In this document: positions 8,145-16,511 of the stretch, in pieces
Position numbering within the stretch: the first letter of the stretch is position 1
Layout of the letters: each line of letters opens with the position of its first letter
Source of the DNA: a virus
Virus record (IMG/VR): IMGVR_UViG_3300003690_000180
Span: 1-30,815 of that record
Reading direction: 5' to 3' (one strand)
DNA: 30,815 nucleotides
The notes under the pieces: generated by a model
Databases searched by the model: none
The model's input: only the letters and a program-made list of their open reading frames with translations
Told to the model about the DNA's origin: nothing
Program-made: the position numbers and the translations under genes

Positions 8145-10178
8145 TTACCCTTGTGCATTCTGGGGCTCTTGTTTGATTGAGTTAATCATATCACGCGCTT
8201 TGTTTGATGCAATTTTAGTAGCATCGCGCTGGCGCGCCTTTTCAAGTTTTTCACTAGATTTGACATTTGTAACAGCCTGCTGTACACCCTTAGTGGCTTC
8301 AGATATTTCAGCTCTCATATTTGCATGAAACAATTCTCTTTCGCGAGTTTGCAGGTCTCCGCCGAGCTGTTTTATTTGCTCTTCCATCTGTTGTACCTGT
8401 CCTTGCAATTGTTGAATTGTTCCCATACGCTTTATAAGTGCGCCTTTGTCAACATCTGTCTGCATATTTAATATGACTTGTTCCTTGTCATATATGCCAG
8501 CCTGCATTAGACCTATATCTCTTTGCAGGTCTGCCATTGGATTTTTAGCTTTTGTAGAACCTGCCAATACTTCGACATCTACATCTGCTGTTACTATGTC
8601 ATTCATAATTCTTATAGCACCCTGTCCATGGTCATCAACGGGAAGATTCAATTGTACTTCCTTCTCATCGCCTACAGGGTTTACTAATCTTAAAATTCTT
8701 TGCTGGTCATATACTTTTGGTATCCATTGTACGGCTACTTTCCCTAGCGCTGTCAAACAATCAGATATTGGAAGTATTTTCCAATTCTGCTTTCTTGATA
8801 CAGCCTCATCTATTAATGATGCTTCACCAACAGTTCCGGGCGTAGCGGCTGGATTACCCTGTTGAAATTTATATGAGCCAAATACCTGCTCAATATCAAC
8901 TTCATATCTTTGTTTTTCATTATATAGCGCACTAGATACTGAAGGAGGAACAAATTCTTTTATTTTCTGCTCTTTCAGCGCATTCGGATTAGCCCTTATT
9001 ATCGCATTGGGAATATGCCACTTCGCCAGTTCTTCAGGGTCTAACGCACCATCTTCATATATAAGTTTAAAATTTGTCGTAGCATTTGTGTGCGCTATAA
9101 TTAGTGCTTCGGTCCTATTTAACATTCTCTGTGGAGACTTAGCATGCCTAACATCTCCAGATGGAAATGGATTTCCAGCATGTTCATTACAGGCTGGCAC
9201 TATAGGATAATTAGATATTGGTATTATTTCATCATATGCAACAGCGTCTCCAATAACACAAATTTCCCTTATTCTTCTTACATATACTTCTTTTAACTGT
9301 ACAGCCTCATTCCCAGCATATTCTCTAAATTTTTCATCCTTCTGCAACTCCTTGTATTCGTGTCTATCATACATTTGAGTATATTTAGTCATTGGGTCAG
9401 TAAGCCTTATCATGGGAATAACAATTCTTTCCCAACGTACAAATTTTCTTACTTTAGGCAACATTCCTTCATCTGGTACGTCTGCGCGATGTATTACATA
9501 GTCCCTATTGTATTTATCTGTAGATAATTCATTTTTATAGTAATCTTCCTTAGCATCTTCAATTTCTTTTTTATATTGAGGAAATGCATTTTTTAAATGC
9601 TCCTTTGTATGCAAATCAGAATACACAACGCTTGCCGCATCAGAGAAGTCTGGTAGAGATGAATTTGGGTCTATAAACACTGATTCGGTTGGCATTTGTT
9701 TAATGCGTAATGCTCCAAGACCGTTTTCTGCCGCCCAATCTGGATAGACATATAAATAAGCAAGACCTTTTACAATAAAAGTCTTAACTGCGTTCCTAAA
9801 ATGTACATTTGCCTGTGAATCTGCCCAAACACGTTCAAGTATCTGCGAATATATCCAAGCAATCTCTGAATCTGTCTTCCCAACTGGATGAACTTGCCAC
9901 GAAGGTGGCGCGGCGGCGACATTTGCCAATATTTGCTCCACCGCTGGTCTAATCTTATTATTAGACTCTGGTGGCTGTCCTACACTAACTAAATATTCTT
10001 TTTGCTTTACAGAAAGCTGAGAGCCTAAATAAAACTCCCAATCTTCAGCCATTTGGTATCTATATTCGCTAGAAGCGCTTTCATACCTCTGATATTCTTC
10101 TCTTACGTCATCTGCGCTAATATCAGGATAATCTGTAGATTTTTCTATATTCGGTATAGAGCCGTACTTTTTAGCCAT
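8145..10178 (-). CDS. Portal protein (P22-type)
   Basis: A 677-residue protein right after the large terminase. The N-terminal part (REEYQRYESASSEYRYQMAE, DWEFYLGSQ, NNKIRPAVEQILANVAAAPP) and the central DPNSSLPDFSDAASVVYSDL block are typical of P22-like portals. The C-terminal third is a long Gln/Glu-rich helix from about 590 on (QQLQGQVQQMEEQIKQLGG), matching the barrel/coiled-coil crown. It forms the dodecameric DNA channel at one vertex and binds the terminase and then the adaptor. The SD is weak (AGG). Length fits the family (600-750 aa). Confidence 0.85.
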   Translation of the reverse strand: MAKKYGSIPNIEKSTDYPDISADDVREEYQRYESASSEYRYQMAEDWEFYLGSQLSVKQKEYLVSVGQPPESNNKIRPAVEQILANVAAAPPSWQVHPVGKTDSEIAWIYSQILERVWADSQANVHFRNAVKTFIVKGLAYLYVYPDWAAENGLGALRIKQMPTESVFIDPNSSLPDFSDAASVVYSDLHTKEHLKNAFPQYKKEIEDAKEDYYKNELSTDKYNRDYVIHRADVPDEGMLPKVRKFVRWERIVIPMIRLTDPMTKYTQMYDRHEYKELQKDEKFREYAGNEAVQLKEVYVRRIREICVIGDAVAYDEIIPISNYPIVPACNEHAGNPFPSGDVRHAKSPQRMLNRTEALIIAHTNATTNFKLIYEDGALDPEELAKWHIPNAIIRANPNALKEQKIKEFVPPSVSSALYNEKQRYEVDIEQVFGSYKFQQGNPAATPGTVGEASLIDEAVSRKQNWKILPISDCLTALGKVAVQWIPKVYDQQRILRLVNPVGDEKEVQLNLPVDDHGQGAIRIMNDIVTADVDVEVLAGSTKAKNPMADLQRDIGLMQAGIYDKEQVILNMQTDVDKGALIKRMGTIQQLQGQVQQMEEQIKQLGGDLQTRERELFHANMRAEISEATKGVQQAVTNVKSSEKLEKARQRDATKIASNKARDMINSIKQEPQNAQG

Positions 10179-10222
10179 TAATTCGCCTAATTTATCCCTT
10201 AATATTACTAAACATTAGATAT

Positions 10223-11872
10223 TTATGCATATATGTATTCTCCCGTCTGCCAATCAACACCAGTAAATCCTTTAGCGTCTTCTGTCCACACTCCATCTTT
10301 CAGTTTTAAATGAGGAGCAAAAACATCTTCAGTTGCCCATCGCAGTGCATCTAGCGTATCTTTTTTAAATTGACCATGCTCTTTAAACGATAATAGCTCC
10401 GATTCTAGTTCATCATGGTCATCTTTTATAAACATCGCCTTTGAAGCAAATAATGGTTGCATCTCTTTAATTCTATAATATTTAGCCTTAATTGCATCTT
10501 TTGGACTTATATTTAGGAATCTACCAGTTCTCTTTGATTCTCTAATAAGATAATCAGCTAACATGACATGACCTGTTTTTTCTACCCTTATGTCTCTGGG
10601 GTGATATTTATCGGCATATTCCATTATTTTTGCAGCCCCATCCATTGGAGCAACCTGTCCCCTAAAATAGTCTACTACATATATATTATACTCTGGGTCA
10701 ACAGCAATACACATTACTACAGTATAATCAGCTTTAACATTTTCACTTGAGGCTGGGTCAACGCCAATAAACATATTAACTGGCAATTTTTCTCTTTTTC
10801 CGCCCTCTGTCCTTATGAGAAAACTCTTTTCATCCTCATATAAGTACGTTCCTGACCAATACTGTATATGTTCTTTCTTAAAGACTCTAAATGCATCGTC
10901 CATCGGTATATTCTGATATTCTTGATAAAAATATGCAACATCACCCTCTGATATTAACCTCTGTTTTTCTGCCAGAAGCCATTTGTAAGGTCTTCGCGAA
11001 TGCCACAACACCTCAGGTGTTTTACTATTTTTGTATACTTCTTTACCTTCGCTAACAAATAAACCCTTTGGCGTATCCTGTATAATTGATTGATAAAATA
11101 ATGATTTCCAGCCCTTTACTTTATAATTGCCATGCTTATTATAGGCTTTTGGACCAGCTATTCTATTCAAATATGCTTCTTCATCAACAATTGTTCCTAT
11201 AAAACACAACTTTGCATCTCCAGAAGCTGGAATAACAACAGCATTCAGCCATCGCCTAAATTTATCACGCGCTAGAGGTGTGTTTGAATTAGCCTCGCCC
11301 TCTCCATCGTCAATTATTGTCAATGTTGGACGATATGCTCCATATTTCAAGCCACGAACCTTTTGTCCAGTTCCGCGAATTAAGCATTTACACATAATGG
11401 AAGGTTTTCCGTCCTCATCGTACCTTCCTATAATCTCTTTTTCTTCTTTTCCCCATATAGAGCCCATTCTATTGCCAAAAAAGTAGTGTATCTTTGGATT
11501 ATACTCTACTTCGTTACCAAGCGTCTCTAAATTGTACTTAGACTGCATTTCAGACTCTGAAATAAGGAGAATAAACCTTTCTTCTCCGAATAATATTCTA
11601 TGCAATGGATATATAAGGTTAATAAATGTTGACTTAGCATGGTCGCGAGGCGCAACAACAGCCAACTTATCTCCAGCCTGCATTTTTAATAAGTGTTGAG
11701 CAACCTCGCGATGAAATTCTGGCGATTTATTCCTTATATGATAATGCATTGAATTATCCTTGTCGCCAAATAATATATCTGAAAAAACAAATATATCCAT
11801 ATACATTGCTTTTAACAAATCCTGCTTTTCTTCATTAGACAGGTGTTTTAATTTTTTATCTTCTTTAATCAT
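10223..11872 (-). CDS. terL: Terminase large subunit
   Basis: A 549-residue packaging motor. The ATPase domain has a Walker A variant APRDHAKST (Lys at residue 80), a Walker B LTIIDDGE (Asp 188-189, Glu 191) and the coupling motif FIGTIVDEEAYL. The C-terminal RNase H-like nuclease shows GVDPASS, then VEKTG, then KDTLDALRWA, supplying the expected acidic residues. It cuts concatemers and pumps DNA into the prohead through the portal. Its start overlaps the stop of the small 66-aa gene as ATGA. Length and motif order are normal for the family. The packaging strategy (cos or headful) cannot be told from this window. Confidence 0.93.
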   Translation of the reverse strand: MIKEDKKLKHLSNEEKQDLLKAMYMDIFVFSDILFGDKDNSMHYHIRNKSPEFHREVAQHLLKMQAGDKLAVVAPRDHAKSTFINLIYPLHRILFGEERFILLISESEMQSKYNLETLGNEVEYNPKIHYFFGNRMGSIWGKEEKEIIGRYDEDGKPSIMCKCLIRGTGQKVRGLKYGAYRPTLTIIDDGEGEANSNTPLARDKFRRWLNAVVIPASGDAKLCFIGTIVDEEAYLNRIAGPKAYNKHGNYKVKGWKSLFYQSIIQDTPKGLFVSEGKEVYKNSKTPEVLWHSRRPYKWLLAEKQRLISEGDVAYFYQEYQNIPMDDAFRVFKKEHIQYWSGTYLYEDEKSFLIRTEGGKREKLPVNMFIGVDPASSENVKADYTVVMCIAVDPEYNIYVVDYFRGQVAPMDGAAKIMEYADKYHPRDIRVEKTGHVMLADYLIRESKRTGRFLNISPKDAIKAKYYRIKEMQPLFASKAMFIKDDHDELESELLSFKEHGQFKKDTLDALRWATEDVFAPHLKLKDGVWTEDAKGFTGVDWQTGEYIYA

Positions 11873-12069
11873 GCTTCCCCGTGTCCTACATGCATAAAAC
11901 TCAATTGTTCATTCAATTGCTCAACTTCAGCTAGTAAATCCAAGATTATACCAGCAACCCTGCCAGAAACGTCATGTTTCTCTCCATTAATAACAACAAA
12001 TCCTGATTCGTCCCTATTAATCTCTAAATCAATCTTTTGCAGTAATGCTTTTTTTATTACCTGTTCCAA
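11869..12069 (-). CDS. Small protein between terminase subunits
   Basis: A 66-residue protein with AAGGA SD 6 nt before ATG 12069. It overlaps the small-terminase gene by 41 nt at its start and terL by 4 nt (ATGA) at its end. Residues 15-35 form a short beta segment (GFVVINGEKHDVSG) and residues 38-57 a leucine-rich helix (IILDLLAEVEQLNEQL) that could be a coiled coil. No family is recognised. Tight overlap on both sides argues for a real, coupled gene, possibly a packaging accessory protein; that role is inferred from position only. Confidence 0.65.
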   Translation of the reverse strand: MEQVIKKALLQKIDLEINRDESGFVVINGEKHDVSGRVAGIILDLLAEVEQLNEQLSFMHVGHGEA

Positions 12070-12826
12070 TGTATTCCTTGTCTATATATTTTCTTCTTAA
12101 TCCAGACAATTGCTTTATTTGACCGTCTGACAAAGCAAAAAATCCTTCTATATGCTCTTCTTTGGTTTCTTTAGCGTTATGACCAAGCATCTCGCTAACT
12201 TTATTAACAGCGTTTAACCTAGTAGCCGCTGGAGTTTCTAATCCCTCAGCCAAATCTCTATATTTTTCTACTACCCAGTCATCATCAAGACCGCTTTCTA
12301 CGAATTTATCTCTCATATTCATTATTATTCTCTTTTTAATATAGTCACGTTTGAGTAAAGCCATGCCACGTTGAAGTGCTTGGGTAGGGTTGTTGTCTGA
12401 ATATATAGACTGGTAGGCTTCCACGATGCTGTTGGAAGTCCACATACCGTAGTCATTGACACTTCCACATTGAGTGAGATTGTCAGCAAAGGCTTTTTGC
12501 AGTTCTGTTGGCTTGACATTTCTTATCAATCCCCTTCCTTTGTAATAGTGTTCTTCATTCCAATCTTTTTGCTTAGACGCATAAATATGCTTTTTGTACG
12601 TCGCGCGCGCGCCATAACCCGTTCTAATATAGACAATCGGCTTTCTCGATGTCTTTGGATTCTTTTCATTTCTGCCAGTAACTTTAAGTACCTTATCGTC
12701 ACATGTTTGAATCCAATCTCCTTTATTAGCATCGCGCCAATTAAGAACAGGAATAATGCCAGCACTATGACATTCATTGACATCGTAAAGTTTAAATTCT
12801 TTGCCTCTGCATTTTATTATTTTCAT
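12029..12826 (-). CDS. terS: Terminase small subunit-like protein
   Basis: A 265-residue protein directly upstream of the 66-aa gene and terL. The C-terminal two thirds look like a small-terminase: a KPTELQKAFADNL helix followed by an HTH-like NSIVEAYQSIYSD region, a helical DKFVESGLDDDWVVEKY segment, and ATRLNAVNKVSEMLGH, the usual oligomerisation helix before the C-terminal tail. The first 90 residues are an extra beta-rich domain with basic patches (GRNEKNPKTSRKPIVYIRTG) of unknown role. It should recognise the packaging site and load TerL. The assignment rests on gene order plus pattern. The start overlaps the previous stop by 4 nt. Confidence 0.65.
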   Translation of the reverse strand: MKIIKCRGKEFKLYDVNECHSAGIIPVLNWRDANKGDWIQTCDDKVLKVTGRNEKNPKTSRKPIVYIRTGYGARATYKKHIYASKQKDWNEEHYYKGRGLIRNVKPTELQKAFADNLTQCGSVNDYGMWTSNSIVEAYQSIYSDNNPTQALQRGMALLKRDYIKKRIIMNMRDKFVESGLDDDWVVEKYRDLAEGLETPAATRLNAVNKVSEMLGHNAKETKEEHIEGFFALSDGQIKQLSGLRRKYIDKEYIGTGNKKSITAKD

Positions 12827-14727
12827 GGCTTGTCAACTCGCCCATCCCAATCAGCAACACCATACACATTATCTAGTGAGTCCTCAACAACATAATGTGC
12901 CTCAAATTCTTCTGTAAGGGGTTCGCCTAGCCAACCTAGTCTTGTTTCTGGATTATATTCAATCCAATCTGTTTCTACTCCTTGCCATGTATTGCCTCCT
13001 AGTAGCGTCTGCCTAACAGAAAGAGGTGGTGGAGTCTTATCTGGATATTCATTACCTGCAGTATCTACCACAACTTCTTTACCATCTATTATTTTAACCT
13101 CATAATGCGGATACTTGAGCCCTGTTGGAAAAAAGAGACCTTCGCTTTCGAAACCATATGTATCTTCACCATAATCTTTGGTTTCTTGCCGTGCGCTTTG
13201 ATTGATGTTTATTATTCTACTGTTCCAATCTTCTGTGCTTTCATTTTCTTTTCTGGCAAATTTTATCGCATGACTAGATTCCGCTATAAAATGTTCCTCT
13301 AGTTTATGGTCGAATATAGTCATTCGTCCCCTTGGCGGTTCTAATCCTAAAGCACTAGGCTTCTGTGAAATCGACGCTCTGTTCTTATTGTCTTTCTTTC
13401 TAGTCCTTCCCATTTCACCTTCTTTGCGAATTTCAATTTCTAATTTTCCACCTGCTACCCAAAACTCTTCTAGCTTTTTCTTTTTATATGCTGAAATATT
13501 AGGTAGCCTACTTAGAAAACTATCAAATGATTGTTGAGCTCTTTCTTCGTCATCAATATTTGATATATATGTAGATGTTTTGTCTGGCTCTGCTGTAGAC
13601 AGAAACATTTTGTCATAATCCGTAGCGCCCATCTCATCATAGTCTCCTGACAGCATACTCTCCTGTATATTGCCACCAGTTGTTGTTGGCAATGTTTGAT
13701 TTTTTCTTGGGCGAATGTTCTTACGGACTAAATCGCCCTCTTGCATCTTCTGCGCAGAAAATAAAGCTTCTAAACCTAGCTTTATCTTTTGAAATAATGT
13801 TTTTTTCTTTTTTGGCGATTCATCTTGAAAATCAAAAAAATCAGGATTATTCAATAACCATCTAATTGATGATTCAATATCGAGGTGCGCCTCGCGTTCA
13901 CCAGTCACATCTGGTAGTTGTTTACCGTAAACTCCCTCTCCGTACTTAAAAATGCTAGTGGGTCCATACTTTCTATACTCCTTTCCGAATTTCCTATGTA
14001 GAGCATCTTTTTCTTCAGGAGTCAAGCCTGCAAACTGTATAGCATGAGATAATTCAGATATTACTGAATCAGCCTTTTGTCGCTCTGAAAAATTCTTACG
14101 CGCCTTTGTTACTGAGCGGTAGTCTTCGCTGGTTGGGTCGAGGTTAAGCCCAAATTCTTTTTTTTCGGTGTCTGTAAATAAATGTGGGAATGTTTCTATG
14201 TTATCTAAACGCCTATCTACCTTATTCTTCCCGGTTTCAGTTAAATAGTCTTTAACCATTAAAGCGTTCGGTCCAACTTCATATAAAGCCCCAGCGGGTC
14301 TATCTTGTCCTGTTAGGCTTCTAAATACTGCTGGGTCATTGACTTCATATATAGCTGGCTTATTAGCTGCCCTATATATAGCTAATGCTGCCTTATTAAA
14401 AGACTTCTTATCCCTATCGCTAGGAGGCTCTTTCCAATACGCTGGATAACCTGAATATACAGTACTCTCAGGTAAAAGAGACGCTTTAGATATAATATCT
14501 AAAAATCTCTGTTTTTGCCATTCTGGGTCTGGAACACCCTTTATTTTACCTGTCCAATCCCTATCTCTAGGCAACTTTTTATATTTCGCTATATAATCGT
14601 CATGCTTTTTCTGCGCTTCGGTCTTCTTTACTTCACCGCCTTCTTTATATTTATTCTCCCAACGCTTAGCCATGGCAGGCTCATTCATATGCATCCACCT
14701 ACGCTGTTTATCTGACTGAAATGGCAT
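12823..14727 (-). CDS. Large virion-associated protein with two ExxHA...EAHxxxE modules
   Basis: A 634-residue protein that starts with a basic tag (MPFQSDKQRRWMHMNEPAMA, then KRWENKY and GGEV) often seen on uncharacterised phage virion proteins. Two modules share a motif pair: ISELSHA (E225, H228) with EAHLDIE (H281, E285), and IAESSHA (E483, H486) with EAHYVVE (H611, E615). The ExxH plus HxxxE pattern could form a metal site like a degenerate zincin peptidase, but no classical HExxH is present. The linker (300-470) is basic and low in structure. The gene precedes the terminase genes and starts 3 bp after the preceding stop without a good SD, so it is probably coupled. It may be an internal, ejected or maturation protein; this is inference. 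Confidence 0.6.
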   Translation of the reverse strand: MPFQSDKQRRWMHMNEPAMAKRWENKYKEGGEVKKTEAQKKHDDYIAKYKKLPRDRDWTGKIKGVPDPEWQKQRFLDIISKASLLPESTVYSGYPAYWKEPPSDRDKKSFNKAALAIYRAANKPAIYEVNDPAVFRSLTGQDRPAGALYEVGPNALMVKDYLTETGKNKVDRRLDNIETFPHLFTDTEKKEFGLNLDPTSEDYRSVTKARKNFSERQKADSVISELSHAIQFAGLTPEEKDALHRKFGKEYRKYGPTSIFKYGEGVYGKQLPDVTGEREAHLDIESSIRWLLNNPDFFDFQDESPKKKKTLFQKIKLGLEALFSAQKMQEGDLVRKNIRPRKNQTLPTTTGGNIQESMLSGDYDEMGATDYDKMFLSTAEPDKTSTYISNIDDEERAQQSFDSFLSRLPNISAYKKKKLEEFWVAGGKLEIEIRKEGEMGRTRKKDNKNRASISQKPSALGLEPPRGRMTIFDHKLEEHFIAESSHAIKFARKENESTEDWNSRIININQSARQETKDYGEDTYGFESEGLFFPTGLKYPHYEVKIIDGKEVVVDTAGNEYPDKTPPPLSVRQTLLGGNTWQGVETDWIEYNPETRLGWLGEPLTEEFEAHYVVEDSLDNVYGVADWDGRVDKP

Positions 14728-14730
14728 TTA

Positions 14731-15051
14731 TTAACTAGACTCTGGTGAAATAAGTTGTATTACTATCGCGTCATGCTCCTTTTGCCATCTGCGTACAGTG
14801 TCTTTTATATGTGAAGGCATCTCTTTACCATCATACCTGTCTTCCATCTTCCATATCATCTCCTGTAAATAATCAGCCTTGTCACGTAAAATCTTGTTCT
14901 CTAGCCTCTCGTCTACAGCTTTTATATCTTTTTTAATGTCCTGAACTTGAGATTGTTTCGCGTACCTGCTGTCTATAGCTAAAACAGAACCCAGCACTGT
15001 AGAGATACCAATTGCAAAGGCTATATACGTATTAACCTTATTCAAATGCAT
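14731..15051 (-). CDS. Small membrane-anchored coiled-coil protein
   Basis: A 106-residue protein with one N-terminal membrane segment (residues about 8-27, YIAFAIGISTVLGSVLAI) followed by a charged helical region (DIKKDIKAVDERLENKILRD) likely to be a coiled coil. It is the first gene of the leftward late operon, with only a short leader from the AT-rich candidate promoter and no SD. Such proteins occur among spanin/holin-like or virion accessory proteins; nothing here decides between these. Confidence 0.6.
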   Translation of the reverse strand: MHLNKVNTYIAFAIGISTVLGSVLAIDSRYAKQSQVQDIKKDIKAVDERLENKILRDKADYLQEMIWKMEDRYDGKEMPSHIKDTVRRWQKEHDAIVIQLISPESS

Positions 15052-15078
15052 ATGCTAAAATTAGTTAAAAATATATAA

Positions 15079-15108
15079 TCTATACAATACTATATATATA
15101 CTATTGAA
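15079..15108 (-). promoter_or_regulatory. Candidate late promoter, leftward
   Basis: On the minus strand a TATAGA -10-like box (15084-15079) lies in an AT-only stretch, with a weak TTCAAT -35-like box 18 nt upstream (15108-15103). A start near 15072 would leave a leader of about 20 nt before the first late gene. The -35 match is poor (3 of 6), so a phage-modified or alternative polymerase is possible. Confidence 0.35.
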
Positions 15109-15138
15109 ATAGAAGTTGAAGATGAAGAGCCATTGAAT

Positions 15139-15455
15139 CGCATTGCGTTCGCATTGGCTTACCTATACTCAAAAATAGTGCGTAATTTGTCCGATACGTT
15201 GCGTAATGGACACCGCCCCCCTCGCGAATCGCGTTCGGTTTCGGTTTTTCGTTGAGTGCGTGATTCACTTTGCCTACGCGCGGAGTACGCGCGGGCGCAG
15301 TGCGCGCTTGGGTGCGCGCGGTGAACGCACTTGGGCAAGCGCATGCGTGCGCTGTGCGTGCGCATAGGCAAGCGCATGCGAGAGCCTATGCCGTCGGTAT
15401 AGCTCAAGTATCGCTTGCACTAGCTCAAGTCATGCCGTATATTCAGGTCATGCCG
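15139..15455. repeat. Divergent control region with phased direct repeats
   Basis: No convincing gene lies between 15052 and 15519. The stretch holds pairs of direct repeats spaced mostly by whole helical turns: CGCATTG at 15139 and 15150 (11 bp), TGCGTAAT at 15179 and 15200 (21 bp), TACGCGCGG at 15275 and 15286 (11 bp), GGCAAGCGCATGCG at 15334 and 15367 (33 bp), TAGCTCAAGT at 15400 and 15421 (21 bp), and GTCATGCCG at 15429 and 15447 (18 bp). The core 15270-15395 is very GC-rich with alternating CG/TG steps, flanked by an AT-rich island at 15060-15110. This arrangement fits protein binding sites at a divergent promoter or an origin; which one is not shown by the sequence. Confidence 0.6.
15415..15443 (+). 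promoter_or_regulatory. Candidate early promoter, rightward
   Basis: TTGCAC (15415-15420), a 17-nt spacer and TATATT (15438-15443, 5 of 6 matches to the -10 consensus). The second TAGCTCAAGT repeat fills the spacer and GTCATGCCG copies overlap the -10 and lie just downstream, which would suit operators. A transcript from about 15450 would carry a short leader before the first rightward gene. Confidence 0.4.
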
Positions 15456-15488
15456 ACGGTGAGCCGTTGGCTCGACACCCTCACACAT

Positions 15489-15512
15489 GCTCGCGGGGAG
15501 CGAGCGAAGGAG
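15489..15512 (+). promoter_or_regulatory. Hairpin immediately followed by a strong SD
   Basis: GCTCGC (15489-15494) pairs with GCGAGC (15500-15505) around a GGGGA loop, and the next bases are GAAGGAG, the SD of the gene starting at 15520. The same layout (GC-rich hairpin abutting GAAGGAG) recurs before the next two genes. Confidence 0.6.
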
Positions 15513-15519
15513 TAACATC

Positions 15520-15795
15520 ATGCAACACAGCACACCAACACCAACAACACCGAACGCGTACTTCATAGACGCATACGAACTGCAAATCGTCGACGCGTAC
15601 ATAGACGCGTGGCTTAACATCGACGAAGTTATCGACGCTGACATAGCCCTCGCGTACGAGGTCTACGTCGAAGACTTGCGAATCGACCTTGCAGAACGCG
15701 CTTATAATAGCGCGGACGAAGCTGAGCTAACTACGCAAGCGCAGACGCACATGGATTCCTACGGAATCGACTTCAGTGAGTTTGATACTCCCTGA
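15520..15795 (+). CDS. Small highly acidic early protein
   Basis: The ATG at 15520 follows AAGGAG at 15507-15512 with a good spacing, giving 91 residues. An in-frame ATG at 15487 lies before the hairpin and is rejected. After a Thr/Pro-rich start the protein carries about 20 Asp/Glu, only two Arg and no Lys, mostly helical (AYELQIVDAYIDAWLNIDEV). No family is recognised. A strongly acidic small protein as the first early gene is typical of DNA-mimic or host-takeover factors, but there is no motif to prove this. GC content is clearly higher than in the late genes. Confidence 0.75.
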   Translation: MQHSTPTPTTPNAYFIDAYELQIVDAYIDAWLNIDEVIDADIALAYEVYVEDLRIDLAERAYNSADEAELTTQAQTHMDSYGIDFSEFDTP

Positions 15796-15820
15796 ACGCG
15801 CGTAATATAAACGCTAGCGA

Positions 15821-15854
15821 AGGGTAGCGGGCGGTTCGACTCCCCTGCTACCCT
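15821..15854 (+). other. tRNA minihelix-like hairpin
   Basis: A 7-bp stem (GGGTAGC 15822-15828 with GCTACCC 15847-15853) is followed inward by a 5-position stem with one mismatch and a 7-nt loop TTCGACT, i.e. the acceptor plus T-arm geometry of a tRNA without D and anticodon arms. No CCA follows. It may be a tRNA-derived remnant, a tRNA-like regulatory hairpin, or chance. It sits in the 194-bp gap between the first two rightward genes. Confidence 0.4.
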
Positions 15855-15926
15855 CTATCCTCGACACGAATAGAGGAACAGTGCGCAGATACACAGGAAA
15901 AGAATGCATGCATTTTATGCATTCTT
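15852..15926 (+). other. Further hairpins in the 15796-15989 gap
   Basis: Two more hairpins follow. CCTCTAT (15852-15858) pairs with ATAGAGG (15870-15876), partly competing with the minihelix-like hairpin. AAGAATGCAT (15900-15909) pairs perfectly with ATGCATTCTT (15917-15926) over a 7-nt loop. With the hairpin at 15963 the gap is nearly all structured RNA; no open frame is supported. Confidence 0.55.
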
Positions 15927-15962
15927 CAGGGCGCAGAGACAACACCAACCAAACAACACCAA

Positions 15963-15983
15963 GCGCTATAATAGCGCGAAGGA
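15963..15983 (+). promoter_or_regulatory. Palindrome GCGCTATAATAGCGC plus GAAGGAG leader
   Basis: A 15-bp inverted repeat (15963-15977) abuts GAAGGAG, the SD of the gene at 15990. It contains a perfect TATAAT, but transcription from it would start inside the SD and no -35 is present, so a leader hairpin or operator is more likely. TATAATAGCGC also occurs at 15703 and 16427 inside coding sequence. Confidence 0.55.
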
Positions 15984-15989
15984 GAAACC

Positions 15990-16511
15990 ATGTTCAAAAC
16001 ACTCAACTACGGTGAAACCGTAGAGTATGAAAGCGTCATCAGCAACAGCAAAGGCTGTTTTGTGCGGTTTGACGGAAGCACCGAGTTCATCTGTAGCCTC
16101 GGCAACAGAGAAGCAATCAATCTCTTGAGCTATGCTCAAGTTCAATTAGCTTGTGACCTCCTATCCACTTCGTGGATAGAGACTCACGAAGATAACCACC
16201 TCTGTCACGACATGGAGAATTATTACATAGTCGACGGCTATGAGTTCTTCGCTGAAGAGTGCGTAATGATGCCACAATTCAACGCGGAGTGCGGACAGTG
16301 GCGCGTAGCTCTAATAAACACCCTCGGGCAGAGAATCTATCTCGACGAGGATAGCCAAGAGTTTCACTTCATTTCGAGCCCTGACCTACAAGTAATCGAA
16401 GATTACTGGGACTGTGAAGGGAAAACTATAATAGCGCACGAAGATTTAATGAGCTGTCGGTTCATTGATTACTTCGGCGAACTAATCAACACTCAAACAA
16501 ACAGCGCTTAA
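15990..16511 (+). CDS. Unknown acidic early protein
   Basis: A 173-residue protein with SD GAAGGAG 7 nt before ATG 15990. It is acidic overall, with several Cys (CFVRF, FICSLG, CDLLS, CHDME, ECVMM, AECGQW, DCEGK) and an aspartate/glutamate-rich second half (YLDEDSQEFHF). No membrane segment, signal peptide or catalytic signature is seen. Its stop codon lies inside the palindrome that precedes the next gene's SD, so the two are probably co-translated. It belongs to the first early cluster and may act on the host, which is inferred from position. Confidence 0.75.
   Translation: MFKTLNYGETVEYESVISNSKGCFVRFDGSTEFICSLGNREAINLLSYAQVQLACDLLSTSWIETHEDNHLCHDMENYYIVDGYEFFAEECVMMPQFNAECGQWRVALINTLGQRIYLDEDSQEFHFISSPDLQVIEDYWDCEGKTIIAHEDLMSCRFIDYFGELINTQTNSA

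Noticed and set aside
7863-8180. 105-codon ORF antisense to the scaffold-like gene
   Set aside because: Ser/Thr-rich shadow of the Glu/Asp-rich coding strand; no SD and wrong strand for the operon.
15159-15515. Overlapping ORFs of about 80 codons on both strands in the GC-rich control region
   Set aside because: Arg/Ala/His-rich products arise from the CG repeats; no SD, and the DNA is better explained as a repeat-bearing control region.
15967-15972. TATAAT at 15967 as a promoter
   Set aside because: No -35 at proper distance and transcription would begin in or after the SD; a leader hairpin is the better reading.
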